Shown: positions 16,900 to 25,087 of the stretch, one piece after another
Layout: the number at the start of each line of letters is the position of its first letter
How positions within the stretch are numbered: position 1 is the first letter of the stretch
Assembly (NCBI RefSeq): GCF_002812205.1
Contig: NZ_NPEA01000008.1
Span: forward strand, 3,424-67,423
DNA from: Leptospira neocaledonica
Lineage (GTDB): Bacteria; Spirochaetota; Leptospiria; Leptospirales; Leptospiraceae
DNA: 64,000 nt
Direction of reading: 5' to 3'
Notes under the pieces: generated by a model
The model's input: only the letters and a program-made list of their open reading frames with translations
Database searches by the model: none
Told to the model about the DNA's origin: nothing
Translations under genes and position numbers: made by a program

Positions 16900-18594
16900 A
16901 TGTTCTACCACGAGCTCAATTCAAAAATCGACTATTCCAGATCCAATCTTAGATGGAATGCCTGGGGTGCAAACGATCAGGACTTCGGTAGAAAGGCGCA
17001 GATGCCTGAAATACTCAAACTTCTCCAAAGAGAATTTAAGTTAGACTCTATTCGTGAAACTCCTGCGGTTTCTTTGGAAAATATCAAACTTCCTAATGGT
17101 AAATTGAGCCCGAATGATATCAAAAACCTAAGTGCACTCGTAGGTAAAAATAATCTTAAAACAGATAGATACGAAAGAATTTTCCATTCTGCGGGTCGTA
17201 GTTACTACGATGTTCTCAGACTTCATTTTAATACTCTTAAGTCTTTCGTAGATGGAGTGATCTATCCGAAAAAGGATTCGGAGATCATTAAGATTTTAGA
17301 ATATTGCTCTAAAAACAAGATCACAATCATTCCTTTTGGCGGAGGATCTTCTGTAGTCGGAGGTGTGGAAGTATTAAAAGGAAAAGGACAAAAAGCAGTT
17401 CTTTCTTTGGACATGACAGAGATGAAAGAATTAGTATCCTTCGATCCAATTAGCATGACCGCAACTTTCCAAGCGGGAATCTATGGGCCTAAATTAGAAT
17501 ACGGGTTAAACTTAAAAGGATATACCTTAGGTCATTTTCCTCAATCTTTCGAATATTCCACATTAGGTGGATGGGTTGCTGCGAGAAGTGCGGGACAACA
17601 ATCCAATCGATACGGAAAAATCGAAGAGATCCTAAGTTCCGTAAAACTTATTAGCCCGAACGGGACTGTCGAAACATTAAGAGCTCCCGCTGCTTCTATC
17701 GGTCCAGATTGGAATCAAATCATCGCAGGTAGCGAAGGTCTTTTAGGAATTATTTCAGAAGTTACGATCAAGATCCACAAGATCCCTGAGACTAGAAAAT
17801 ATTTCGGTTTGGTATTTTCCGATCTGCTTTCTTCCATCAATTTTATCAGAAAAGCGAACCAAGAAGAGATCAAAACTTCTATGATGAGGCTTTCGGATGC
17901 AAACGAAACTAGACTTTACGAGTATCTGGGCGAATTAGGAAAAAAGAATACACCAATCCGCAAATTCAAAAAATTCCTCCAAAACTCTTATCTGAAATCT
18001 GTAGGGATCGGAGAGAATAAATGTGTTGTTTTAGTAGGGCTGGACGGATCCAGACAAGAAGTAGATCATTCCTTTGAAGGTCTTAAAAAACTTTGGAAAA
18101 AAGGCGGAGCGATCTTTGCCGGAGAAAAACTGGGACAGAATTGGATCCATAGTAGATACAATATGCCTTTCCTTCGGAATCATGTAATGCAGTACGGAAT
18201 GGGAGTGGATACAATGGAAACTTCCAGCACATACGATAAACTGGAAGATCTACATAAAGCGGGAATTGAGTCCTTACAAAATTCTATCCCAGGTTCTATC
18301 GCAATGTGCCATTTATCCCATAGTTATCATGAGGGAGCATGTTTGTATTATACGATCTTATTCCCGATGGATTCGAAAAAACCGGAAGAACAATGGTTTA
18401 AAATGAAGAAGTCTGTTTCGGATACATTTACTTCTTTTAAGGCTCCGATCAGCCACCACCATGGAGTCGGTTTCGATCATAAAAAATGGTACGAATCTAG
18501 TTTAGGTAAACCTGGTGTAGAGGCATTAAATGGCCTTAAAAAAGTTCTGGACCAAAAAGAAATTATGAATCCTGGAAAATTATTCCATTCTTAA
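16900..18594 (+). CDS. FAD-linked oxidase, alkyldihydroxyacetonephosphate synthase-like
   Basis: A 564-aa flavoprotein with a vanillyl-alcohol-oxidase-type FAD domain (PFGGGSSVVGG at 145-155; GGWVAARSAGQQSNRYGKIEE) and a C-terminal SHHHGVG (His519-521), the histidine cluster characteristic of AGPS. AGPS swaps the acyl chain of acyl-DHAP for a fatty alcohol, the first ether-lipid step. The N-terminal NSKIDYSRSNLRWNAWG matches the AGPS opening, where the substrate is RWNGWG-like. Other members of the fold are D-lactate or glycolate dehydrogenases, but the His cluster argues against these. GlpD, an enoyl-CoA hydratase and acyl-CoA ligase genes nearby supply related metabolites. Confidence 0.78.
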   Translation: MFYHELNSKIDYSRSNLRWNAWGANDQDFGRKAQMPEILKLLQREFKLDSIRETPAVSLENIKLPNGKLSPNDIKNLSALVGKNNLKTDRYERIFHSAGRSYYDVLRLHFNTLKSFVDGVIYPKKDSEIIKILEYCSKNKITIIPFGGGSSVVGGVEVLKGKGQKAVLSLDMTEMKELVSFDPISMTATFQAGIYGPKLEYGLNLKGYTLGHFPQSFEYSTLGGWVAARSAGQQSNRYGKIEEILSSVKLISPNGTVETLRAPAASIGPDWNQIIAGSEGLLGIISEVTIKIHKIPETRKYFGLVFSDLLSSINFIRKANQEEIKTSMMRLSDANETRLYEYLGELGKKNTPIRKFKKFLQNSYLKSVGIGENKCVVLVGLDGSRQEVDHSFEGLKKLWKKGGAIFAGEKLGQNWIHSRYNMPFLRNHVMQYGMGVDTMETSSTYDKLEDLHKAGIESLQNSIPGSIAMCHLSHSYHEGACLYYTILFPMDSKKPEEQWFKMKKSVSDTFTSFKAPISHHHGVGFDHKKWYESSLGKPGVEALNGLKKVLDQKEIMNPGKLFHS

Positions 18595-18604
18595 AGGTAA
18601 ATAA

Positions 18605-18624
18605 GCCTGGGAGAAATCCCAGGC
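18605..18624. terminator. Convergent hairpin with GAAA tetraloop
   Basis: GCCTGGGA (18605-18612) and TCCCAGGC (18617-18624) form a perfect 8-bp stem closed by GAAA. It sits in the 45-base gap between the convergent AGPS-like and enoyl-CoA hydratase genes. The following sequence is AAATAAAT, so the U-tract is poor; bidirectional terminator is the likely role. Confidence 0.7.
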
Positions 18625-18639
18625 AAATAAATCATCAAC

Positions 18640-19404
18640 TCAGGTAAAGACTGGACGTCTTCTTTCCTGGATCGATTTCATCCCTTCTTGTCCATTAGAA
18701 CTAGCAATTGCTTGTGCAAGAAGATCCACATCTCTTTTTTCTAATGTATCTGCAAGCAAACGTTGAGAATCTCTAAGGGCGATCTTCACTCCCACCACAG
18801 ATTCCATTGCCATGTCTTGGAATTGAGAACACCATTTTCTAGCTTTCAGGATTACTTCTTCAGGACTAGCCGACTCTTCCACGAGTCCAACTTGAACTGC
18901 CTCGTCTGCTTTGAGACCTCTGCCGCTATACAATAAGTCTCTTGCGGTTTTCATTCCGACTAGATCTTTCAGAACCGTTCCCGCAGTAGACGGGAAATTG
19001 ATACCGATCAATGATTCAGGAAAACCTAATCTTCCTTTTTTCTCTACGAGAATTCTGTAATCAGAGAATATAGCGATGACTGCTCCCACTCCCATTGAGT
19101 GGCCATTCATAGCACAAACCACAGGTTTAGGAGAGAATAAAACTCTTCCGCAAGCACCGAGTGCCTCTCTTAAAACTTCTTTAATTTCTTCTAGGTTTTT
19201 ACCTACGAAAATTTCAGGATCGAATCCGTTTGAAAAAAACTTATCATTTCTTCCTGATAGAAGAATGGATTTTACGGATCTGTCGTTTTCCGCTTGTTCT
19301 AAAACATCTCTAAATTTACGGAAAAATTCCCTACCCAAAGAATTTGTCTCATTTGTTTTGATATACAGTTCTAAAATATGGCCGTTTTTTTCTACGTCTA
19401 ACAT
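18640..19404 (-). CDS. Enoyl-CoA hydratase/isomerase (crotonase) family protein
   Basis: A 254-aa crotonase-fold protein. The oxyanion-hole signatures FSNGFDPEIFVG and AMNGHSMGVGAVIAIFSDYRI are present, followed by the GFPESLIGINFPSTAG region, where the usual catalytic glutamates sit. It probably hydrates or isomerises an acyl-CoA; substrate unknown. ATG 19404 is preceded by AAGGAA at good spacing. It is transcribed ahead of nothing recognisable; the lipoprotein gene upstream ends 17 bases before it, so both may form an operand of the leftward 22266-18640 group. Confidence 0.84.
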   Translation of the reverse strand: MLDVEKNGHILELYIKTNETNSLGREFFRKFRDVLEQAENDRSVKSILLSGRNDKFFSNGFDPEIFVGKNLEEIKEVLREALGACGRVLFSPKPVVCAMNGHSMGVGAVIAIFSDYRILVEKKGRLGFPESLIGINFPSTAGTVLKDLVGMKTARDLLYSGRGLKADEAVQVGLVEESASPEEVILKARKWCSQFQDMAMESVVGVKIALRDSQRLLADTLEKRDVDLLAQAIASSNGQEGMKSIQERRRPVFT

Positions 19405-19421
19405 ATTCGATTTCCTTAATA

Positions 19422-20231
19422 TTAAAATCCGAACACTACTTGGTTCAATTTATCAGTGCGGGATACTTTTTTCATTTTAATCTCGATACGATTCTGGTCC
19501 GCACCGTCTGCTCTTGATACGATTCGAGTGATCGTGGTCTTCGGGGGAAAATCCACTTCTCCCTGAACACTTGTTACTGCCTTTACATTCTTACCGCTCG
19601 AATCCCATTCTACGGAACGGATCCCATTTTCTCCCGTGTAGTAAGTCCATTCTTCTCCCGGTTTTCTGACGAGAACAATTCCGTCAGTCGGCTGAACGAG
19701 CGTCCATTGTGGTTTGAACAATTCTGCATTTCGATTGGACAGAAGATAATAGATAACGGGAAAAGGAACTACTGTTTGTTTTCCGGTACTCGGATCGGAA
19801 AGTATAATATCATCCATTGTTTGCTCGTGAATCTTGTCCACGGAAACGGTTTTGATCCGGATCGTCTGCCCATCGCTAAATACTTTAGAAACGCTGATCC
19901 CGAAAAGTTTATCGGTCAGTTCTATCTGCATTTTACCGGTCGGCCTATCATAGAAGATCTTTCCGGCTAAGGAGAATACATCCTTCTTGGGGAAAAAATT
20001 CTGGATACGTATATCGAATTCTCCCGTATAAGAGGTATTCGATTCTTCTAATTTACGAAGTAGGTCTAAATATTTGGAACCTTCCTTGGATTTGGCGCTC
20101 CAAAATTTGATCTTTCCTTTTTGACGAAAATTTATCTCTTCAATATCCGTGGTCACACAGCATTGGAAAAATAGAATAAAACAAAAAAATGATCCGAATA
20201 TAAAGATCCGGCGTAAATGGTTTGCTTTCAA
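19422..20231 (-). CDS. Putative outer-membrane lipoprotein of unknown function
   Basis: TTG at 20231 with GGGAGGGA upstream gives a 269-aa protein with a basic start (MKANHLRRIF), a hydrophobic stretch and LFFQCC, a plausible spirochete lipobox with Cys24. The mature part is rich in beta-like strands (SYTGEFDIRIQNFF, LAGKIFYDRPTGKMQIELTDKLFG), which resembles the concave beta-sheet of LolA/LolB-type lipoproteins, but I cannot claim that family. It begins 19 bases after the stop of the TPR protein gene, so both are probably in one operon. Confidence 0.65.
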   Translation of the reverse strand: MKANHLRRIFIFGSFFCFILFFQCCVTTDIEEINFRQKGKIKFWSAKSKEGSKYLDLLRKLEESNTSYTGEFDIRIQNFFPKKDVFSLAGKIFYDRPTGKMQIELTDKLFGISVSKVFSDGQTIRIKTVSVDKIHEQTMDDIILSDPSTGKQTVVPFPVIYYLLSNRNAELFKPQWTLVQPTDGIVLVRKPGEEWTYYTGENGIRSVEWDSSGKNVKAVTSVQGEVDFPPKTTITRIVSRADGADQNRIEIKMKKVSRTDKLNQVVFGF

Positions 20232-20250
20232 AACAGGTCCCTCCCGGTCT

Positions 20251-22266
20251 CTACGATTTATTTAAGACCGGATTTGTTCTTAACCTCTCCAATTTTTCCC
20301 GAATTCGAAGTTTGTCTTCCTTCTTTTGAAAAAGGGTTTCCGATTTTTCCCAGAATCTTCTGGCATCGGCAAATTCTCTTCTTTCATGATGAACATCTCC
20401 CAAATGTTCGCAGATAGTAGGATCATATTCATTTCTATCCTGCAAAATTTGGAAGGCGAGATTCAAATGTAAAAGAGCCTCGTCCACTCTTCCCTTTTTA
20501 TAATAGATCCAACCTAAACTATCCTGATAAGCCTCGTTGTCAGGAGCAAGCTCGACCGCTTTTCGGATCAGATCTAAAGCCTCATCCAAACGAATTCCTT
20601 TTTCGGAATAATGATACCCTAGATAATTATAAGCAATGGGATTTTCAGGATCCAACTCCATGGACTTGCGAAGGTCCGCTTCCATCTCAGGAAGCCTTCC
20701 TAGTTTTTCTAAAGTAGACGCCCTATAAAAATGATACACGGATGATTTCGGCTCCAAGCGGATTGCTTGTTCGAATGCTCCCCTACTTTCTTCCAACTTT
20801 TCGGATTGGAATAGAACGATCCCTAAAAGATAATACGCGTAATGATTGTTCGGATCATTTTTTAAAATGTTCTGGATGATTTCTTCCGATTCTTGGATTT
20901 TTCCCGGAGGATTTCCTCTTAGCAAAAATGCCAAATGTAATTCGTATTTTTTAGAATCTTCCGGGGAAGAAGTAAATTGGATCGCCTTACGAACGGAAAT
21001 GATGGATCTGAATACGGAGCCGGATTGTTCATATACCCCAGCCAGGAAGTCATATTGTTCCGCAAGAATTCTTTTATCTAGTTTTTCTTCTTCCGTGATC
21101 TTGATAGATTCGAGAAGTAACGTTTCCGCAAGTGTGGTCAACTGGGATTGCAGTGCGATGGAGGCAACCTCTACCAATTCTTTAATATATTCTTTTTTAT
21201 TAATATTTGGATCTCTTTTTTGGATTTCCAAGACCCCGAGTCGAATGGACAATCTTTTAGGAAATCTTTCCTTTAAAGGAAAAAGAATACGCCTCGCATC
21301 TGAATATTTGGAATTCAGAACGGAATATAGCCCGAATAAAACCCCGTCCTTATTAAGTTTCCCTTTTTTCTTGAGATCCTCGAAATAACCCGCCGCCATA
21401 GATCTACTTTCGATAAAATACATCTCTCCAAGCATCAACTCCACGGAAGAATTTCCCTGAATCTCTTGCAGAATTTTTTGTAGTTGTTTTTTTGCTTGGG
21501 AAAACTTTCCTAATTGGTCCAAAATTTTTGCGAGTAAAAATCGTATCTCCCAGTTCTCAGGTCTCATCTCCAGATAGCCGGAAATATAAAAGAGCGCCTT
21601 AGTATTCTGGCCTAAAGCGAAGTATGTTTTTCCCAAAGATAAATATACAAATTCAGGATATTTCGGATTGGAATCTTTTTGTTTGATCAGATCTCTGAGA
21701 GAGCTTAGATACAATACGGATTTTGCGTCATTCTTCAGCGCAAGTTCTGCAGAACTTAATAAATAATAAAAATCAGGATCTTCCGAGAACTTACTCAAAT
21801 GAGTTTCTAAATAAGTCGCGGCCTTTTCATATTCTCCGCTGTTCAAAAGAATGGTTCCTTTTAAAATATAAGATTCTCTAAAATTCGGATCCGACTTTTC
21901 GGCGAGATCCAATTCGGAAACTGCATCTTTCCATTGGCCTAAATAATAATGGGCCAATGCTTTATTCCAGCGAAAGACCGCGGAAACAGGAACTCCTACA
22001 GATTCGGAGCAACGGATATAATCTTGGAAGTTTCGAACTGCTTCTATAATCTCTTCTGTTCTTTCTCTTCCTTCCGAATTTCTAGCCTTATTTAAACTCT
22101 CTAAACCGAGAGAATAATAATAGGCCGGCCAAACAGCTCTACCACGCCCAGATGAATCGGTGTCTCTACATACAAAAACGGAGTCTGTATTTTGAGGAGA
22201 AGCAAATAGGGAACTCGCATCCAGAACGGATACCAGAAGAATCGGAATAATGCTTGCGTGTTTCAT
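20251..22266 (-). CDS. Secreted TPR-repeat protein
   Basis: The 671-aa protein has a signal peptide (MKHASIIPILLVSVLDASSLFAS) and then about 14 tetratricopeptide-type repeats to residue 660; a clear one is NPIAYNYLGYHYSEKG, with others such as NHYAYYLLGIVLFQSEKLEES. TPRs are protein-docking scaffolds. Together with the following lipoprotein gene, 19 bases away, it may act in outer-membrane or periplasmic assembly, as BamD-like or LapB-like TPR proteins do; partner not known. Confidence 0.82.
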   Translation of the reverse strand: MKHASIIPILLVSVLDASSLFASPQNTDSVFVCRDTDSSGRGRAVWPAYYYSLGLESLNKARNSEGRERTEEIIEAVRNFQDYIRCSESVGVPVSAVFRWNKALAHYYLGQWKDAVSELDLAEKSDPNFRESYILKGTILLNSGEYEKAATYLETHLSKFSEDPDFYYLLSSAELALKNDAKSVLYLSSLRDLIKQKDSNPKYPEFVYLSLGKTYFALGQNTKALFYISGYLEMRPENWEIRFLLAKILDQLGKFSQAKKQLQKILQEIQGNSSVELMLGEMYFIESRSMAAGYFEDLKKKGKLNKDGVLFGLYSVLNSKYSDARRILFPLKERFPKRLSIRLGVLEIQKRDPNINKKEYIKELVEVASIALQSQLTTLAETLLLESIKITEEEKLDKRILAEQYDFLAGVYEQSGSVFRSIISVRKAIQFTSSPEDSKKYELHLAFLLRGNPPGKIQESEEIIQNILKNDPNNHYAYYLLGIVLFQSEKLEESRGAFEQAIRLEPKSSVYHFYRASTLEKLGRLPEMEADLRKSMELDPENPIAYNYLGYHYSEKGIRLDEALDLIRKAVELAPDNEAYQDSLGWIYYKKGRVDEALLHLNLAFQILQDRNEYDPTICEHLGDVHHERREFADARRFWEKSETLFQKKEDKLRIREKLERLRTNPVLNKS

Positions 22267-22381
22267 AATCCCCGGACTTGTATAGGGTTTGGAATCGAAA
22301 AAAGCGAAATCTTCACTCTCTCTACTCTCAAGCGAGGGACTCTATTCGTCTAACGAATTTTCCGGAACTTAAGGAAAGAAA

Positions 22382-23830
22382 TTGTTCAGCATTCTAAAAG
22401 AAAAGAAAAAGTTATTCTTAACACTTCTGTTGATTTGGACCCTGGCAGCGATCTATATCTATCCCAGGAGATTCCAGATTTTGCGCTCCTTTGCACTTTG
22501 GTTGGAACCTCCCGTTTTAAATCCTTCCCTTTCCGCAAAATTGCAGTCCAAGGGAGACGATCTATTATCTGAAAAAGTAGAATACAGACAGATCGAACAT
22601 TATCTTAGAACAGACCAATTGTCCAGAGCCTGTGTCCGAGCCTATAGAATAGGAAAAGAAGGTAGCGGAGATATTTTCAGGATCCCAAGCTGGATGGAAG
22701 CAAAACACCAAGGCTGGACTATCGAAAGACTCGCAAATCCTAGCGAGACCAAATTTTCCACGGGAGAGAAACCTGTGGATCCGTTCGAATATTGGAAAGA
22801 ATTCTACCAAATTCCTCTGGAAGCTTTAGATTATTATAAAAGAGCCTTAAACTATAATCCTTTCGATGGATACAATTCTCCTCCTAGTCAGGCAATATTA
22901 GGAAAAGACAAACCTGAGATTTCAGGTAAAAGTCTTTTAGAGAAGATCCGAATTTCTTCTTTTGCTTCTTGCCGTCCAGAAGAAGCGATACTTGCACATT
23001 TCCAAGCAATCCAAAGGATAGAAGAACTCGTATTCGAAAAATTGAAAGAAGTAAAACCGATTTCCATTCCCTGGTGGAAACGTATTTTGAATTTTTTCAG
23101 TTTCAGCTGTAATAAAGAAGAAGAGGAGAATATAACGGAAGATCTTCCGAAAGATATCCGTATCTGGAAAAAGATCACAGAGTCCCAATCTTCTCCGATA
23201 GTATTCTCCGAAGATTATCCGGATACGACTACATTAACTGCGAATAAGTATAAAACACTTCTATTAAAAACATTGGAGTTACTTAGACTTAGAACCGATG
23301 AATCCCATCCTTCTCTTTCTCCCGAAGAATCCGTTTCCTTATTCACAAGGGTTTTGTATTTTTCCTGTTCTAAAAGAACCATCCCTGCCGAGGCGAAGTA
23401 TTGGGGTGCAAGTGCAATCGCTGCGATTCCTTGCGAAGCAACCGACACGGAAGGAACAAAAGTATTTTATTCTAACCTAAACCGAAATGCGCAGCTATTC
23501 TATAAATTGGGAGATAGAGACTCCAATTATAGAAAAAAAGCAAAGGATATGTTCGAGGCAGTCTATCAGTCTTCTGCGACGGATCTAGGCGTCAGATTTC
23601 AGGCAAAACTTATGAGAGTAAGATGTTTATTGTACGAATCCGATTTTGATAAGGCCTTGAAAGAATTGGATGCCTTGGATACCGAAGTTTATACCGTGGA
23701 TCCGAATTATAGAAACGATAAATCAGGCTACGAAGATCTGATCGAAGATAAAAAGAAACTATTGCAGTACACACTTCGTCGAAAAGGAAGATACGAAGAA
23801 GCAGACGATATTTTCGATGAAAAGAATTAA
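22382..23830 (+). CDS. Single-pass membrane protein of unknown function
   Basis: A 482-aa protein anchored by one N-terminal helix (about 10-28) with the rest likely periplasmic. I see no recognised catalytic motif. The C-terminal third is helical with TPR-like spacing (RFQAKLMRVRCLLYESDFDKALKELDAL, then GRYEEADDIFDEKN), so it may be a diverged TPR/docking protein. TTG at 22382 has AAGGAA six bases upstream. It overlaps the start of the desulfurase-like gene by 14 bases, which suggests coupled translation. Confidence 0.6.
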   Translation: MFSILKEKKKLFLTLLLIWTLAAIYIYPRRFQILRSFALWLEPPVLNPSLSAKLQSKGDDLLSEKVEYRQIEHYLRTDQLSRACVRAYRIGKEGSGDIFRIPSWMEAKHQGWTIERLANPSETKFSTGEKPVDPFEYWKEFYQIPLEALDYYKRALNYNPFDGYNSPPSQAILGKDKPEISGKSLLEKIRISSFASCRPEEAILAHFQAIQRIEELVFEKLKEVKPISIPWWKRILNFFSFSCNKEEEENITEDLPKDIRIWKKITESQSSPIVFSEDYPDTTTLTANKYKTLLLKTLELLRLRTDESHPSLSPEESVSLFTRVLYFSCSKRTIPAEAKYWGASAIAAIPCEATDTEGTKVFYSNLNRNAQLFYKLGDRDSNYRKKAKDMFEAVYQSSATDLGVRFQAKLMRVRCLLYESDFDKALKELDALDTEVYTVDPNYRNDKSGYEDLIEDKKKLLQYTLRRKGRYEEADDIFDEKN

Positions 23831-24929
23831 ATACTTCGATTATAATGCCACCCATCCTCCTATTCCAGGTTTATTAAATAAAATCTTAGAAGAATACGAG
23901 GAAGACTTTTTTAATCCTTCCGGACCGACCCGATTTTCCTTAGCCAGACAGGGAAAAATTGAAGAAGCTAGAAAAGTTTTAGCAAAACTCACAGGAAAAG
24001 ATCCGAAAGGATTCGTATTCGTATCTTCCGGAACGGAAGCGGATTATTCTCTAATATACTTCGCAAAACAATTTATAAAAACGACAGCTTATGTTTCTCC
24101 TTTCGAACATGCTGCCATGTATTCCTCTTTTAGAAGTTTAGGAGTTCCTTATAAAACATTAGGCGCTGATAAATCAGGACTTGTATCTCTTTCAGAATTA
24201 GAAACCAATCTGAAAAATGAGCCGGGACCTGTATTTGTCCTTCATGCCGGCAACGAAACTGGAGTGATCCAACCGATCGAGGAATTAGCTGAAATTTCAG
24301 CAAAATACGGAATGCCATTTTATTCGGATCTGATTCAATCCTTCTCCAAAATTCCTGTACCTTTTTCCGTTCTGAATGGATTTACATTCTCCGGTCATAA
24401 AATCGGCGGAGGTTTAGGTTCTTCCGTTTTATGGTTCGATCCAAAACATCTACCGGAAGGTGGGGTATTCCAAGGGGGAAACCAGGAGAATGGACATAGG
24501 GCCGGTACCGAAAATTCTCCCTCCATCTTGGCTTTGGCAGAAGCTGCAAAAATACAATTTGCAGAAATGGAGAATAAGAATAAAAGACTGGAATATTATA
24601 GAAATAAGATAGAATCCAAGCTCAAAAGTTTAGGAGCGCAAATAGTAGCGGAGAATTCGCCCAGACTTTTTTCCACTACATTCGCATTACTTCCCTTGGA
24701 CGATCTAGACTTTTTTATGATGGGAATGGAAGAGAAAGGATTTGCAGTTTCCACAGGATCTTCTTGCAAATCCAGATCCAGAGAAGCAGCACCTTCTTTA
24801 TTAGCAATGGGTTATACTCAAGAAGAAGCTCTTAGAGCAATCCGGATATCCACCGGCTTATACACAACGGAAGAAGAAGTAGATTCTTTGCTGATCGCAT
24901 TGGAAGAAACTGTTCTTTCTATTCGATAA
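23817..24929 (+). CDS. Cysteine desulfurase-like class V aminotransferase
   Basis: A PLP enzyme of 370 aa related to NifS/IscS. It has EHAA (His98), NETG (146-149), the PLP Asp171, the Schiff-base lysine in SGHKIGG (Lys195), RAGTEN (228-233) and the active-site loop GSSCKSRSRE (Cys317). Cys317 fits the persulfide cysteine. The TGSSCKSR loop differs slightly from the SGSACSS loop of canonical IscS. No IscU, SufE or other sulfur gene is adjacent, so a housekeeping or tRNA-thiolation role cannot be decided. Its start overlaps the previous gene. Confidence 0.82.
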   Translation: MKRIKYFDYNATHPPIPGLLNKILEEYEEDFFNPSGPTRFSLARQGKIEEARKVLAKLTGKDPKGFVFVSSGTEADYSLIYFAKQFIKTTAYVSPFEHAAMYSSFRSLGVPYKTLGADKSGLVSLSELETNLKNEPGPVFVLHAGNETGVIQPIEELAEISAKYGMPFYSDLIQSFSKIPVPFSVLNGFTFSGHKIGGGLGSSVLWFDPKHLPEGGVFQGGNQENGHRAGTENSPSILALAEAAKIQFAEMENKNKRLEYYRNKIESKLKSLGAQIVAENSPRLFSTTFALLPLDDLDFFMMGMEEKGFAVSTGSSCKSRSREAAPSLLAMGYTQEEALRAIRISTGLYTTEEEVDSLLIALEETVLSIR

Positions 24930-24957
24930 GAAAGTAATCTAAATCACATTAAAATAA

Positions 24958-25062
24958 CCTGGAGTGAACTTTTTGCCTGAGAGCGAAGCCAGGATGGCGA
25001 AGCGACCCGGAGGTTTGCACAGGATGTGCAAGCGGAGGGGAAGGCAAAGAGTTTACTCCAGG
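24958..25062 (+). ncRNA. Candidate structured RNA with GGA-loop hairpins
   Basis: Arms at 24958-24977 and 25043-25062 form a 20-bp stem on the + strand, with G-U pairs at two places and no mismatch; on the other strand these become A/C mismatches, so the + strand is favoured. Inside are two hairpins with GGA loops: GCCA-GGA-TGGC at 24988-24998 and TTGCACA-GGA-TGTGCAA at 25015-25031, plus two further GGA motifs at 25009-25011 and 25034-25036. CAGGATG matches the repeat of CsrB-type RNAs. It may be a CsrA-binding sRNA, a dispersed structured repeat, or a terminator; I cannot search for copies. No promoter is identified, and the element lies 28 bases after the desulfurase-like gene and 25 before a convergent gene. 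Confidence 0.5.
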
Positions 25063-25087
25063 AATTATAACGGTTTTTAGGATACGC

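Noticed and set aside
20846..21388. 180-codon frame on the + strand inside the TPR gene
   Set aside because: Shadow of the TPR reading frame; Ser/Leu-rich composition, no ribosome site and no family resemblance.
24978..25042. A tRNA or rRNA fragment in the structured element
   Set aside because: No cloverleaf spacing, T-loop GTTCGA or anticodon arm could be arranged.
24958..25062. The inverted repeat as a simple Rho-independent terminator
   Set aside because: Arms are 65 bases apart, inner hairpins are complex and no T-run follows, so an ordinary terminator does not explain it, although some terminator role for the flanking convergent genes is possible.
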